DNA of 18,710 nucleotides from Candidatus Aminicenantota bacterium (GCA_027070475.1 JALXDT010000184.1:1-18710), one strand, 5' to 3'; shown: positions 1 through 7,966, counted from the first letter of the stretch. Numbers and translations: made by a program. Notes: generated by a model not told the origin, from the sequence alone.

Positions 1-323
1 GCTCCATCCCCTTTCCTTGGCCCTATTTTTATAATTCTTGTATATCCTCCATTTCTCTCAGAGAATCTTGGAGCAAGTTCATCAAAAAGTTTTTTTGTTT
101 GATTCTTTTTATTTAAGAATTTTAAAGCTAACCTTCTATGATGTAATGTTCCCTTTTTCCCGAGGGTTATCATTTTTTCAGCAAGAGATCTTGCTTCTTT
201 GGCTTTAGCTACAGTTGTGATTATTCTCTCTTTTTCAATAAGAGAAAGAACTAAATTTCTTAACAAAGCTTTTCTATGACCTTGATTTCTTCTTAATTTT
301 CTGTGGGCTACAAGATGTCTCAT
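1..323 (-). CDS. rplQ: 50S ribosomal protein L17, 5' part (gene runs off the window)
   Basis: L17 is a large-subunit protein near the peptide exit tunnel. 107 complete codons are visible, starting MRHLVAHRKL and containing the conserved stretches RNQGHRKALLRNL and GGYTRI; the reading frame is still open at base 1, so perhaps 10 to 25 C-terminal residues are missing (L17 is usually about 116 to 130 residues). The ATG at 323 overlaps the rpoA stop as ATGA, and an AAGGAG ribosome site lies just upstream inside rpoA, so translation is likely coupled to rpoA. Its place after rpoA as last gene of the alpha cluster is the usual one. Identity is clear; only the C-terminus is unknown. Confidence 0.95.
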   Translation of the reverse strand, partial: MRHLVAHRKLRRNQGHRKALLRNLVLSLIEKERIITTVAKAKEARSLAEKMITLGKKGTLHHRRLALKFLNKKNQTKKLFDELAPRFSERNGGYTRIIKIGPRKGDG

Positions 324-1333
324 TGCTCAACTCCTTCTTTTTGATTTATTTTATTTTCTATTGCCTTAAGAAGATCATCTTTTATCTTAATGCCTGCATT
401 AAAACCTAATTCTTTCATTTTTTCAATTATCTCTTCCACTGATTTTTTACCCAATTTTTCGGTTGCCATAAGCTCATTCTCTTCCATTTGAATTAACTGA
501 TAAAGATAGTTCACATTTGCTCTTTTCAAAGAATTTGTGGCTCTTGCAGAAAGAGATAAATCTGTTATCTTTGTACTCAATAGATCTATTTTCTCCCAGA
601 GCCATTCATCATCAGAAGATTTTTCAAATAATGTTAGCTCTTTATCAGAGCTCATAAAGATGGAAAAATGCTCTCTCAATATTTTAGCCGCTTTGTCAAC
701 CGCATCAACAGGGTCCACACTTCCATTTGTCCATACTTCCAATATCAACTTTTCATAATCTGTTCTAAACCCAACCCTTGCATTTTCAACTGAAAATTTT
801 ACATTTTTTATAGGTGAATGAACAGAATCAACTGGAATAAAACCATCACCTTTATAATTATATTCAGAAGGTACATAGCCAAAATTTTTATCAACATTCA
901 TTTCAATAACAAGTTTCCCACCTTTATCCACAGTAGCAATGTGAATCTCTTTATCAATGATTTCAACTCCTTCAGGAACTTTAATATCCCCTGATTTTAC
1001 TTCTCCCTCACCTACCTTTTTAAGGGTTAATTTCACAGGACCTTCAGTTTCCATTTTTATAGGAATTGATTTTAAATTAAGAATAATATTTAAAACATCC
1101 TCCCAAACTCCGGGTAATGTGGAAAATTCATGAACTACACCTTCAATCTTAACTGAAGTTATAGCAGCACCCTCTATAGAAGAAAGTAACACCCTTCTTA
1201 AAGCATTTCCAACTGTTGTAGCAAATCCTCTTTCAAAGGGTTGTGCAATAAATTTACCATAATAATTTGTAAGAGTAGATTTATCTACCTCTACATCTCT
1301 CGGTCTTTGAAAACCTTTAATTATATCTTTCAT
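320..1333 (-). CDS. rpoA: DNA-directed RNA polymerase subunit alpha
   Basis: The alpha subunit dimerises to nucleate assembly of core RNA polymerase, and its C-terminal domain contacts UP elements and activators. The 337-residue protein has a full N-terminal domain (about residues 1-235), with the conserved GNALRRVLLSS at 42-52 that binds beta. After a linker, the C-terminal helix-hairpin-helix domain spans about 255-315. Arg264 sits at the position of E. coli Arg265, the key DNA contact, and LGKKS at 294-298 is conserved. The ATG at 1333 follows an AAAGGAGG ribosome site 15 bases after rpsD. Its stop overlaps rplQ by 4 bases. The acidic C-terminal tail (after 320) is unremarkable. The gene is complete and typical. 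Confidence 0.98.
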   Translation of the reverse strand: MKDIIKGFQRPRDVEVDKSTLTNYYGKFIAQPFERGFATTVGNALRRVLLSSIEGAAITSVKIEGVVHEFSTLPGVWEDVLNIILNLKSIPIKMETEGPVKLTLKKVGEGEVKSGDIKVPEGVEIIDKEIHIATVDKGGKLVIEMNVDKNFGYVPSEYNYKGDGFIPVDSVHSPIKNVKFSVENARVGFRTDYEKLILEVWTNGSVDPVDAVDKAAKILREHFSIFMSSDKELTLFEKSSDDEWLWEKIDLLSTKITDLSLSARATNSLKRANVNYLYQLIQMEENELMATEKLGKKSVEEIIEKMKELGFNAGIKIKDDLLKAIENKINQKEGVEQ

Positions 1334-1348
1334 TTAAAAATTCCTCCT

Positions 1349-1990
1349 TTACTTGGAGTAAAGTTCTACAATTAAATGTTCTTCAACAGGAATACTTATA
1401 TCTTTAATTGTAGGCAAATCAACTATCTCAATTTTATACTCTTCATAATTAACCTGAAACCAATTAGGAATTCCCCTATTTGCTGAATTGGCAAGATTCT
1501 TTGCTCTTTCAATAAGTTCTTCTACCTTTTTCTTTTTATTTTCTTTTAACTCTATAACATCTCCCTTTTTAACCATCATAGAAGGGATATTTACATTCTT
1601 ACCATTTCTCTTGAAAAAGCCATGCCTGACAAGTTGCCTTGCCTGATTTCTTGATTCTGCAAAACCAGCTTTGTAAATTACATTATCCAATCTTCTTTCA
1701 AGTAATTGAATCAAATTCTCACCTGTAACTCCACTCATTTTATTAGCTTTTAAGAATGTGAGATAAAATTGCTTTTCACTCATCCCATAGTGTCTTTTAA
1801 CTTTCTGCTTTTCCCTTAGCTGCAAATTATACCCTATTAACTGCTGCTGCCTTCCTTTGGCAGACTTTCCCGGAGGAAATTTTCTCTTTTCAAGGGGGCA
1901 TTTATCAGTATAGCACTTTGCTCCTTTTAAATATAATTTGGTCAACTCTCTTCTACAGAGACGACATTTTGCATCAGTATATCTTGACAT
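1349..1990 (-). CDS. rpsD: 30S ribosomal protein S4, zinc-finger form
   Basis: S4 binds the five-way junction in the 5' domain of 16S rRNA and is a primary assembly protein of the small subunit. The 213-residue protein has an N-terminal zinc finger with Cys9, Cys12, Cys26 and Cys31, the same positions known in Thermus S4. The S4 RNA-binding domain follows at about residues 100-165 (RRLDNVIYKAGFA, RQLVRHGF). The ATG at 1990 is preceded by TAGGAGG, in which TAG is the rpsK stop. Its place between rpsK and rpoA is shared with many phyla but not with Bacilli, where rpsD lies elsewhere. In E. coli S4 represses its own operon; no equivalent leader fits here. Confidence 0.97.
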   Translation of the reverse strand: MSRYTDAKCRLCRRELTKLYLKGAKCYTDKCPLEKRKFPPGKSAKGRQQQLIGYNLQLREKQKVKRHYGMSEKQFYLTFLKANKMSGVTGENLIQLLERRLDNVIYKAGFAESRNQARQLVRHGFFKRNGKNVNIPSMMVKKGDVIELKENKKKKVEELIERAKNLANSANRGIPNWFQVNYEEYKIEIVDLPTIKDISIPVEEHLIVELYSK

Positions 1991-2001
1991 TTATTATCCT
2001 C

Positions 2002-2394
2002 CTAAACTCTTCTTCTTTTTCTTGCTCTACAGCCATTATGTGGGATCGGAGTTACATCCCTTATTGATTTAACTCTAAGCCCCGCAGAATGAATTGTTCT
2101 TAAAGCTGCTTCTCTACCGGGCCCCGGTCCCTTTATATTAACATCAACCGATTCCATTTTATACTCTTTGGCTTTTTCAACTGCCTGTTGAGCTGCAATC
2201 TGTGCTGCAAAAGGAGTACCTTTTCTTGCACCCTTAAAACCAGCCACTCCTCCGGAAGCCCAGGCAAGGACATTTCCTTCAGGATCAGTGATAGTTACTA
2301 TCGTATTATTAAATGTAGAATAAATATTAGCAATTCCCGATGGAACGACTCTTGTAACCTTTTTCTTTTTTCTACCTCTTCTTCTCGGTGGCAT
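2002..2394 (-). CDS. rpsK: 30S ribosomal protein S11
   Basis: S11 lies on the platform of the small subunit, near the mRNA path and the Shine-Dalgarno helix. The 130-residue protein has the family length, a basic N-terminal tail (PRRRGRKKKK), the core STFNNTIVTITD and the signature GPGPGREAALR at about 89-99. The C-terminal HNGCR keeps the Asn-Gly pair (residues 120-121) that in E. coli S11 is reported to form isoaspartate. The ATG at 2394 follows TAGGAGG, where TAG is the stop of rpsM, 10 bases upstream. It sits in the usual order rpsM-rpsK-rpsD. Confidence 0.97.
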   Translation of the reverse strand: MPPRRRGRKKKKVTRVVPSGIANIYSTFNNTIVTITDPEGNVLAWASGGVAGFKGARKGTPFAAQIAAQQAVEKAKEYKMESVDVNIKGPGPGREAALRTIHSAGLRVKSIRDVTPIPHNGCRARKRRRV

Positions 2395-2404
2395 TTATTT
2401 CCTC

Positions 2405-2773
2405 CTATTTTTTCTTCTTAATTAATGAGCCCTTTGGCCCCTTTCTTGTTCGAGCATTTGTTTTTGTTCTTTGACCTCTCACAGGCAAACCCATTCTGTG
2501 TCTCATACCTCTGTAAGAATTAATTTCCATTAATCTTTTAATATTCATCTGAATTTCTTTTCGTAAGTCACCTTCAACTTTTTCTTCTTTCTCTATTATA
2601 CTTCTTATCTTATTTATCTCCTCAGGACTTAAATCCTTCACCTTCCTGTTTCTATCAACTCCAGCCTTTTCCAATATTTTTAAGGACTTAGATCTCCCAA
2701 TCCCAAAAATATAGGTTAAACTAACCTCAACTCTCTTATTTTCAGGGATTTCAACTCCTGCTATTCTTGCCAA
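2405..2773 (-). CDS. rpsM: 30S ribosomal protein S13, TTG start
   Basis: S13 is in the head of the small subunit and forms bridges to the large subunit and contacts with tRNA. The 122 residues include the helix-two-turn-helix N-terminal region (MARIAGVEIP, YIFGIGRSKS) and the basic C-terminal tail RGQRTKTNARTRKGPKG that reaches the P site. The start codon is TTG at 2773: it gives the canonical MARIAGV N-terminus, and an AGGAGG site lies 6 bases upstream (2780-2785), so no other start is needed. The gene lies 11 bases after rpmJ. It is one of three non-ATG starts in the window. Confidence 0.97.
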   Translation of the reverse strand: MARIAGVEIPENKRVEVSLTYIFGIGRSKSLKILEKAGVDRNRKVKDLSPEEINKIRSIIEKEEKVEGDLRKEIQMNIKRLMEINSYRGMRHRMGLPVRGQRTKTNARTRKGPKGSLIKKKK

Positions 2774-2779
2774 CTGACA

Positions 2780-2785
2780 CCTCCT
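2780..2785 (-). promoter_or_regulatory. Ribosome binding site that fixes the TTG start of rpsM
   Basis: AGGAGG ends 6 bases before the TTG at 2773 and shares its first base with the rpmJ stop codon (TAAGGAGG). The spacing is ideal for TTG, and no in-frame ATG lies close by, so it settles the start of S13. Confidence 0.85.
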
Positions 2786-2898
2786 TAACCTTGTCTTTGC
2801 TTATGTTTAGGATTCTCACAAATAACTCTTACAACACCATGTCTCTTAATTATTTTACATTTATCACACATCTTCTTAACAGATGCTCTTACTTTCAT
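2785..2898 (-). CDS. rpmJ: 50S ribosomal protein L36, zinc form
   Basis: L36 is the smallest large-subunit protein and stabilises 23S rRNA near the L16/L6 side. Reading the minus strand gives 37 residues, starting MKVRASVKKMCDKCK and ending NPKHKQRQG, which is the standard family length. The zinc ligands Cys11, Cys14, Cys27 and His32 are all present (the C+ form). The ATG at 2898 is preceded by AGGAGG at 2905-2910, whose first bases are part of the infA stop TAG. It sits between infA and rpsM, its usual place. Confidence 0.96.
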   Translation of the reverse strand: MKVRASVKKMCDKCKIIKRHGVVRVICENPKHKQRQG

Positions 2899-2908
2899 CT
2901 GAAACCTC

Positions 2909-3130
2909 CTAAAATCTATAAACTATTCTACCCCTTGTCAAATCATAGGGGGAAACTTCAACCAACACCTTATCTCCCGGTAAGATTTTAATTCTATGCT
3001 TTCTCATCTTACCAGAAATATGTGCCATAATAAGATGGTCTGGATTTCCTTCCATCTCAATTTTAAATTTACCATCAGGTAATGTCTCCAGGACAATACC
3101 TTTAATTTCAATATGGTCTTCTTTACTCAT
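2909..3130 (-). CDS. infA: Translation initiation factor IF-1
   Basis: IF-1 occupies the A site of the small subunit during initiation and helps IF-2 and IF-3. The 73-residue protein is a single OB fold with the conserved HISGKMRKHRIKILPGDKV (about 37-55) and SPYDLTRGRI (about 60-69). The ATG at 3130 overlaps the map stop by one base (TAATG), so it is very likely coupled to map; the nearest ribosome-site-like sequence is a modest GGTGG inside map. Downstream, its TAG stop is fused to the rpmJ ribosome binding site. It is complete and typical. Confidence 0.97.
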   Translation of the reverse strand: MSKEDHIEIKGIVLETLPDGKFKIEMEGNPDHLIMAHISGKMRKHRIKILPGDKVLVEVSPYDLTRGRIVYRF

Positions 3131-3876
3131 TATACCACCGTTAAAATTTCAGGGCCTTCAGCATTTATAAAAATGGTATGTTCATAATGGGCCGCCCTGG
3201 ACCCATCTTTGCAAACTGCAGTCCAACCATCACTTAAAACTTCAGCTTTCCAATTCCCTTCACATACCATAGGTTCTATGGCAATAGCCATACCTTTTTT
3301 AATAACAGGGCCTCTTCCTGGTTCTCCGTAATTGGGGATCTGAGGGTCCTCATGAAGATTTCTTCCAATTCCATGCCCAACAAATTGTCTGACCACTGAA
3401 AATCCCTGAGATTCCACATAGCTCTGGATACTATGAGAAATATCAGAGATTCTGTTTCCCGGAACAGCCTTTTCTATACCTTTCATTAAAGCTTTTTTTG
3501 TTGTTTCCATAAGCTTTAAACCTTTTTCATCAACCTTTCCCACTGCATATGTTTTTGCACCATCTCCATAAAAACCATCCTTAATTGTCCCTACATCTAT
3601 TGAAACAATATCCCCATCTTTTAATTTTCTTTCTGATGGAATACCGTGAACAATTTCTTCATTAATAGAAACGCAAAGAGTTGCAGGAAAGCCCTGATAA
3701 CCTTTAAAACCAGGCACAGCGCCCTCTTTTCTTATTAAATCTTCTGCAAATTTATCAAGTTCTATAGTCTTCACCCCTGGCTTTATTAAACTTTCAATCT
3801 CCTGTAAAACAAGCGCAACTATTCTATTACTCTCTTTCATTTTTTCCTTTTCTTCATCTGTTTTTAAAACTATCAT
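3130..3876 (-). CDS. map: Type I methionine aminopeptidase
   Basis: The enzyme removes the initiator methionine from nascent proteins when the second residue is small; it is a cytosolic dinuclear metalloenzyme of the pita-bread fold. The 248 residues contain all five metal ligands of the family: Asp94, Asp105, His168, Glu201 and Glu232. His78 in VHGIP is the conserved substrate-binding residue. There is no N-terminal zinc-finger extension, as expected for the bacterial type Ia form. The ATG at 3876 overlaps the adk stop by 4 bases (ATGA) and has only a weak upstream site, so coupling to adk is likely. The adk-map-infA run is common outside the Gammaproteobacteria. Confidence 0.97.
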   Translation of the reverse strand: MIVLKTDEEKEKMKESNRIVALVLQEIESLIKPGVKTIELDKFAEDLIRKEGAVPGFKGYQGFPATLCVSINEEIVHGIPSERKLKDGDIVSIDVGTIKDGFYGDGAKTYAVGKVDEKGLKLMETTKKALMKGIEKAVPGNRISDISHSIQSYVESQGFSVVRQFVGHGIGRNLHEDPQIPNYGEPGRGPVIKKGMAIAIEPMVCEGNWKAEVLSDGWTAVCKDGSRAAHYEHTIFINAEGPEILTVV

Positions 3877-4517
3877 AAATACTGCCCTATTATATCACAA
3901 ACAGAGTTAAAAATCTCCTCTATTTCACCTTCAGCATTAACTTTTCCTAAAATTCCTTTCATCTTATAAAACTCAACCAAAGGTTCTGTTTGCTCCTTGT
4001 AAACAGAAAGTCTTCTTTTGATAACTTCCGGTTTATCATCATCCCTCTGGATTAACTCACCGCCACATTTATCACAAATTCCCTCTTTTTTAGGAGGAGA
4101 AACAACTAAATTGTAAATAGCCCCGCATTTTTTACAAACCCTTCTTGAGGAAAGCCTTCTTATAATCTCCTCATCTTTCACATCAAAAAGAATTGCTAAT
4201 TCTTTCCCTTCTATTCCTAATTTTTCAAACTCCTCAGCCTGTTTAATATTTCTGGGAAAGCCATCAAGAATAAAACCTTCTTTGCAATCATCTCTTAAAA
4301 CTCTTTCCTTTATTATTCCCAAGATAATTTCATCATCTACAAGTTCCCCTTTATCCATCTTCTCTTTTGCTTTCATTCCCAGAGGAGTTCTATTTTTAAC
4401 TGCCTCTCTTAAAATGTCTCCTGTTGAAATTTTAGGAAATCCATATTTTTTTGAGATTAAATTTCCCTGAGTTCCTTTACCAGCACCAGGAGCTCCAAGC
4501 AAAATTATTTTCAACAT
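3873..4517 (-). CDS. adk: Adenylate kinase, zinc-lid form
   Basis: Adenylate kinase interconverts ATP + AMP and 2 ADP in the cytosol. The 214 residues have the P-loop GAPGAGKGT (8-16), the AMP-binding region STGDILR (31-37) and GFPRN (86-90), and a long-form lid. The lid carries four cysteines, Cys128, Cys131, Cys148 and Cys151, in two Cys-X2-Cys pairs, the structural zinc site known from Gram-positive and thermophilic enzymes. The ATG at 4517 comes one base after secY; the ribosome site AAGGGG is inside the secY tail. Its stop overlaps map. Placement between secY and map is standard in many phyla. Confidence 0.97.
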   Translation of the reverse strand: MLKIILLGAPGAGKGTQGNLISKKYGFPKISTGDILREAVKNRTPLGMKAKEKMDKGELVDDEIILGIIKERVLRDDCKEGFILDGFPRNIKQAEEFEKLGIEGKELAILFDVKDEEIIRRLSSRRVCKKCGAIYNLVVSPPKKEGICDKCGGELIQRDDDKPEVIKRRLSVYKEQTEPLVEFYKMKGILGKVNAEGEIEEIFNSVCDIIGQYL

Positions 4518-4518
4518 A

Positions 4519-5898
4519 TTATTTTCTACCCCTTATTCTCATTCTACTTGAAAAGCTCTCATAATTTCTCATCACAAGCTGAGATTCTATTTGATTTAGA
4601 GTATCCATTGCAACTCCAATCACGATCAACAAGGAAGTTCCTCCAAAATAAAATGTAATACCCATACCATTAGTAAACCATTTAGGTAAATTTGCATCCA
4701 AAAAACTACCTATAAAAGGAATAGCATCAACTTTAAATCCTGCCATTAAAAATTCAGGTAAAATTGCAACAGCAGCAAGATAAATAGCTCCGATGAAGGT
4801 TAACCTTGAAAGAACTTTATCTATATATTCTGCTGTATTTTTACCAGGCCTAATTCCCGGTATATATCCTGAATACTTCTTAAGATTATCAGCAACATCC
4901 TGGGGATTATATATAATTGAAATATAAAAATATGTAAAAAAGATAATTGCACTTATATACAATAAATTATACAAAGGCATTCCCCAGCCCAATTGCCTTG
5001 CAATTGATTGAGCAATCGGATGTTTTATAAAGCCAGCTATTGTAGCAGGGAAAGTTATAACAGATGAAGCAAAGATGATAGGTATAACCCCTCCTGTATT
5101 TACCTTTAAAGGTAAATGGGTTGATTGACCACCATATATTTTTCTTCCCTGAACTCTCTTACCATAGGAAACTGGGATTCTTCTCTGTCCCCTTTCCACA
5201 AAAACAATAAAAGCAGTTACTGCCAGCATAAATGCCAATAAAAATATAATAGTTAAAGGAGACATTTCACCACTTCTGAATTTCATAATAATACTCTTTA
5301 TTCCCGATGGAAGACCGATAACTATTCCTGCAAATATTATAAGAGAAATCCCATTTCCTATTCCTCTCTCTGTAATCTGTTCACCTATCCACATTACAAA
5401 GATAGTTCCCGCTGTTAAAGTCAAAACTGTTAGTAATCTGAATCCCCAACCCGGATGCATTACTACTGGCATACCTGTAGGAGATGTGGTTCTTTCAAGT
5501 CCTACTGCAATTCCAAAGCCCTGAATCAAGCATATTAAAACTGTTCCATATCTTGTCATTTGAGTTATCTTTTTTTGACCTAATTCACCCTCTTTTTTTA
5601 ATTTTTCAAGATAGGGCCATACAACAACAAGAAGTTCTAAAATAATTGCAGCAGAAATGTATGGCATAATACCGAGAGCAAAAATAGTCATTTTACTAAA
5701 TGCTCTTCCTGCAAAAAGATCCATAAAACCCAAAAACCCTCCTCTTGCCTGATTAAAAAACTCAGCAAGAGCAGAACTATTTATTCCAGGGTTTGGAATC
5801 TGGGCACCCATTCTATATACAGCCAACATAAGAAGAGTAAAAATAATCCTCTTCCTTAAATCAGGAATTGAAAACATATTTCTAATTGACTTTAACAA
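4519..5898 (-). CDS. secY: Protein translocase subunit SecY, TTG start
   Basis: SecY is the channel of the Sec translocon in the inner membrane. The 459-residue protein shows ten hydrophobic segments at roughly 16-33, 70-95, 116-135, 153-172, 184-205, 213-234, 268-290, 310-330, 368-388 and 415-433, with the signatures GIMPYISAAII (76-86) and ERGIGNGISLIIF (177-189). The cytosolic loop ending RRIPVSYGKR (239-248) is the ribosome and SecA docking region. The start is TTG at 5898: GGGAGG lies 6 bases upstream, whereas the next in-frame ATG (residue 8) is too far from it and would cut the conserved N-terminus. The length is slightly above the common 430-440. Confidence 0.97.
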   Translation of the reverse strand: MLKSIRNMFSIPDLRKRIIFTLLMLAVYRMGAQIPNPGINSSALAEFFNQARGGFLGFMDLFAGRAFSKMTIFALGIMPYISAAIILELLVVVWPYLEKLKKEGELGQKKITQMTRYGTVLICLIQGFGIAVGLERTTSPTGMPVVMHPGWGFRLLTVLTLTAGTIFVMWIGEQITERGIGNGISLIIFAGIVIGLPSGIKSIIMKFRSGEMSPLTIIFLLAFMLAVTAFIVFVERGQRRIPVSYGKRVQGRKIYGGQSTHLPLKVNTGGVIPIIFASSVITFPATIAGFIKHPIAQSIARQLGWGMPLYNLLYISAIIFFTYFYISIIYNPQDVADNLKKYSGYIPGIRPGKNTAEYIDKVLSRLTFIGAIYLAAVAILPEFLMAGFKVDAIPFIGSFLDANLPKWFTNGMGITFYFGGTSLLIVIGVAMDTLNQIESQLVMRNYESFSSRMRIRGRK

Positions 5899-5904
5899 CG
5901 TGAG

Positions 5905-5910
5905 CCTCCC
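5905..5910 (-). promoter_or_regulatory. Ribosome binding site that fixes the TTG start of secY
   Basis: GGGAGG directly follows the rplO stop TAA and ends 6 bases before TTG at 5898. The first in-frame ATG would be 27 bases away, so TTG is the better start. Confidence 0.8.
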
Positions 5911-6360
5911 TTATTTAAATTCTATTATAATTGCTTTTCCTCCAGCAGCTTCAATCTTTTTTCTTGCACTTTCTGAAAATTTATGAGCATACACAGTGTA
6001 AGCTTTATCAACTTCTCCGACACCCAAAACTTTAACCGGCTTTTTATCACTTTTAATCAATCTTGAAATTTTCATTAGGTCAAGTGTTATCTCATCTTTA
6101 CCAGCTCTTGAAAGATCCTTAAGGTTGACAATTTGATACTCTTTCTTAAAAAGTGCATTTGTAAAACCTCTCTTTGGTAATCTTCTGATGAGAGGCATCT
6201 GTCCACCTTCAAAACCAAATCTTCTTGAATAACCTGATCTTGACTTCTGTCCATTGTGTCCTCTTCCTGCGGTCTTTCCCCAACCTGAACCAGGACCTCT
6301 TCCGACCCTTTTTCTCTTTTTTATTGCTTTTTTAATAGGTTTAATATCGGTTAATATCAT
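5911..6360 (-). CDS. rplO: 50S ribosomal protein L15
   Basis: L15 binds 23S rRNA deep in the large subunit and is a late-assembly protein. The 149-residue protein has the long basic, glycine-rich N-terminal extension typical of the family (KRVGRGPGSGWGKTAGRGH, about 18-36) followed by GGQMPLIRRLPKRGF. The globular C-terminal half ends AAGGKAIIIEFK. The ATG at 6360 lies one base after rpmD, with GGAGG inside the end of rpmD, so initiation is probably coupled. The order rpmD-rplO-secY is the standard end of the spc cluster. Confidence 0.97.
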   Translation of the reverse strand: MILTDIKPIKKAIKKRKRVGRGPGSGWGKTAGRGHNGQKSRSGYSRRFGFEGGQMPLIRRLPKRGFTNALFKKEYQIVNLKDLSRAGKDEITLDLMKISRLIKSDKKPVKVLGVGEVDKAYTVYAHKFSESARKKIEAAGGKAIIIEFK

Positions 6361-6361
6361 T

Positions 6362-6562
6362 TTATTCCTCCACTTCCTCTACTTTAACCAAATGAGGAAC
6401 TTTTTTTATCATTCCCCATATTTCAGGTCTATCTTCTCTTACAACACTATGTCTGATCCTTCTTAATCCAAGACCTTTAACCGTTTCTCTCTGTTTTCTA
6501 TTATAACCAATTACACTTTTAACAAGTGTGATTTTTAATTTTTTGCTCTTTTTCTTTCTCAT
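6362..6562 (-). CDS. rpmD: 50S ribosomal protein L30
   Basis: L30 is a small large-subunit protein that several phyla lack. The 66 residues contain the core LKITLVKSVIGYNRKQRETVKGLGLRR and the usual ending in which VVREDRPEIWGMIKKVPHLV fits the family. It is a few residues longer than the usual 58-61 because of a lysine-rich N-terminus (MRKKKSKK) and an acidic tail (KVEEVEE). The ATG at 6562 overlaps the rpsE stop by 4 bases (ATGA), with GGAGG in the rpsE tail about 9 bases upstream; no other start is available. Confidence 0.94.
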   Translation of the reverse strand: MRKKKSKKLKITLVKSVIGYNRKQRETVKGLGLRRIRHSVVREDRPEIWGMIKKVPHLVKVEEVEE

Positions 6563-7029
6563 TTTTTACTGCCTCCACCTCTTCTTGTTTTAAGATTCTT
6601 TAATCCCTCTATTGTAGCCCAAGCGCTTGTAATAGCATTTTTACTTCCTATGATTTTGGTCAATATATTTTTTACTCCTGCAAGCTCAAGAATAATTCTA
6701 ACTGAACTTCCTGCAATAACTCCAGTACCTTGAGATGCAGGTCTTAAAACAACATGTCCAGCTCCAAATCTACCTTCTATATAGTGAGGGATTGTTCCTC
6801 TAACAATAGGAACTTCGATAATATTCTTTTTAGCATCTTCTATTGCTTTTCTAATTGCCATGGGAACCTCTCTTGCTTTTCCCTTTCCTACACCGACTTT
6901 ACCATTTTTATTACCAACTGCAACTAATGCGGAAAATCTTAAATTTTTTCCTCCCTTAACAACCTTAGTTACTCTTCTTATTAAGATAACCTGATCTACA
7001 AATTCTTCATTTTCTCTTTTGTTTTCCAT
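6559..7029 (-). CDS. rpsE: 30S ribosomal protein S5
   Basis: S5 sits at the mRNA entry side of the small subunit and takes part in decoding accuracy. The 156 residues have the double-stranded RNA-binding-like N-terminal domain (VTKVVKGGKNLRFSALVAVG, about 20-39) and the C-terminal domain with KAREVPMAIRKA (51-62) and PASQGTGVIAG (97-107). The segment 131-138 reads NAITSAWA, where most bacterial S5 proteins carry NPxNVV[RK]A, an unusual set of changes that is reported separately. The ATG at 7029 follows TAGGAGG, in which TAG is the rplR stop. The frame is intact and the identity is not in doubt. Confidence 0.96.
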   Translation of the reverse strand: MENKRENEEFVDQVILIRRVTKVVKGGKNLRFSALVAVGNKNGKVGVGKGKAREVPMAIRKAIEDAKKNIIEVPIVRGTIPHYIEGRFGAGHVVLRPASQGTGVIAGSSVRIILELAGVKNILTKIIGSKNAITSAWATIEGLKNLKTRRGGGSKK

Positions 7030-7038
7030 CTTTTCCTC

Positions 7039-7413
7039 CTAAAATTTTAAACCTTGCTCTCTAGCTCCATCTGCAACAGCTTTAATCTTTCCATGGTAAA
7101 TATACCCATTTCTATCAAAAACAACTGTTTTTATACCTTTCTCAAGAGCCCTCTGCGCTATGAGTTTTCCAACTTCCTTAGATACCTCAACATTTTTTGC
7201 ACTATTCCTCTCCCCTTTTATATTTTTCTCAAGGGAAGAAGCAGCCACAAGAGTAACTCCCTTAATATCATCAATAATCTGAGCATAAATGTACTTTCTA
7301 CTTCTGAAAACAACAAGTCTTGGTCTCTCTTCTGTACCAATAATTTTCTTCCTAATTCTCATCTTAATCTTATTTCTTTTTCTAATTCTTTCTTTTAACT
7401 TATCTTTTATCAT
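7039..7413 (-). CDS. rplR: 50S ribosomal protein L18
   Basis: L18 binds 5S rRNA together with L5 and L25 in the central protuberance. The 124-residue protein has the basic N-terminal tail (RKRNKIKMRIRKKI), then ERPRLVVFRSRKYIYAQIIDD (about 28-48) and the family ending KTVVFDRNGYIYHGKIKAVADGAREQGLKF. The ATG at 7413 comes one base after rplF; an AGGAG site lies in the last codons of rplF. It is followed 9 bases later by rpsE, with the rplR TAG stop forming part of the rpsE ribosome site. Complete and typical. Confidence 0.97.
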   Translation of the reverse strand: MIKDKLKERIRKRNKIKMRIRKKIIGTEERPRLVVFRSRKYIYAQIIDDIKGVTLVAASSLEKNIKGERNSAKNVEVSKEVGKLIAQRALEKGIKTVVFDRNGYIYHGKIKAVADGAREQGLKF

Positions 7414-7414
7414 T

Positions 7415-7954
7415 TTACTTTGCTCCTAACTTTCTTTCTTTTTGAATTATTCTTTCACCAGCATACCTTATACCTTTAAGCTTGTAAGGTTCAGGAGGTC
7501 TTATTGCTCTGAGATTAGCTGCAACCTGTCCTACCTTTTGTTTATCAATACCTGAAACAGAAAATTTAAGCGGGTTTTCTACTGCAAATGTAATTCCCTC
7601 AGGAGGCTCTACTTCCACAGGGTGAGAAAAACCAATGTTAAAAACAAGTTTTTTCCCCTGTAACTGAACTCTATATCCTGCACCAACGATCTCAAGCTCT
7701 TTTACATATCCTTTTGTAACTCCTATCACGGCATTATTAATAAGACTTCTTAACAAACCCCAATATGCTTTAGTCTGTCTTTCATCATTTTTCGGAGTAA
7801 TCACTAATTTATCCTCTTCAACCTTATAATCAAGAGAATCAAATCGTGGAGTTTCAAGCTTCCCTTTTGGACCATTAATTACTATTTTATCATCTTTAAT
7901 TTCAATCTTAACACTCTTTGGAAAACTGACCGGTAATTTTCCTATTCTTGACAT
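7415..7954 (-). CDS. rplF: 50S ribosomal protein L6
   Basis: L6 lies at the base of the L7/L12 stalk near the sarcin-ricin loop, where elongation factors bind. The 179 residues form the usual two repeated domains. The first begins MSRIGKLPVSFP and contains IVINGPKGKLETPRF; the second contains ELEIVGAGYRVQLQGKKLVFNIGFSHPVEVEPPEG. The C-terminal signature RPPEPYKLKGIRYAGERI (about 152-169) is well kept. The ATG at 7954 follows TAAGGAGGAG, where TAA is the rpsH stop, 12 bases upstream. The order rpsH-rplF-rplR is standard. Confidence 0.97.
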   Translation of the reverse strand: MSRIGKLPVSFPKSVKIEIKDDKIVINGPKGKLETPRFDSLDYKVEEDKLVITPKNDERQTKAYWGLLRSLINNAVIGVTKGYVKELEIVGAGYRVQLQGKKLVFNIGFSHPVEVEPPEGITFAVENPLKFSVSGIDKQKVGQVAANLRAIRPPEPYKLKGIRYAGERIIQKERKLGAK

Positions 7955-7966
7955 CTCATCTCCTCC

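Noticed and set aside
7054..7398. A 114-codon plus-strand open frame across rplR
   Set aside because: It is the reverse of a clear L18 gene, and its predicted product has the low-complexity look of antisense AT-rich coding sequence.
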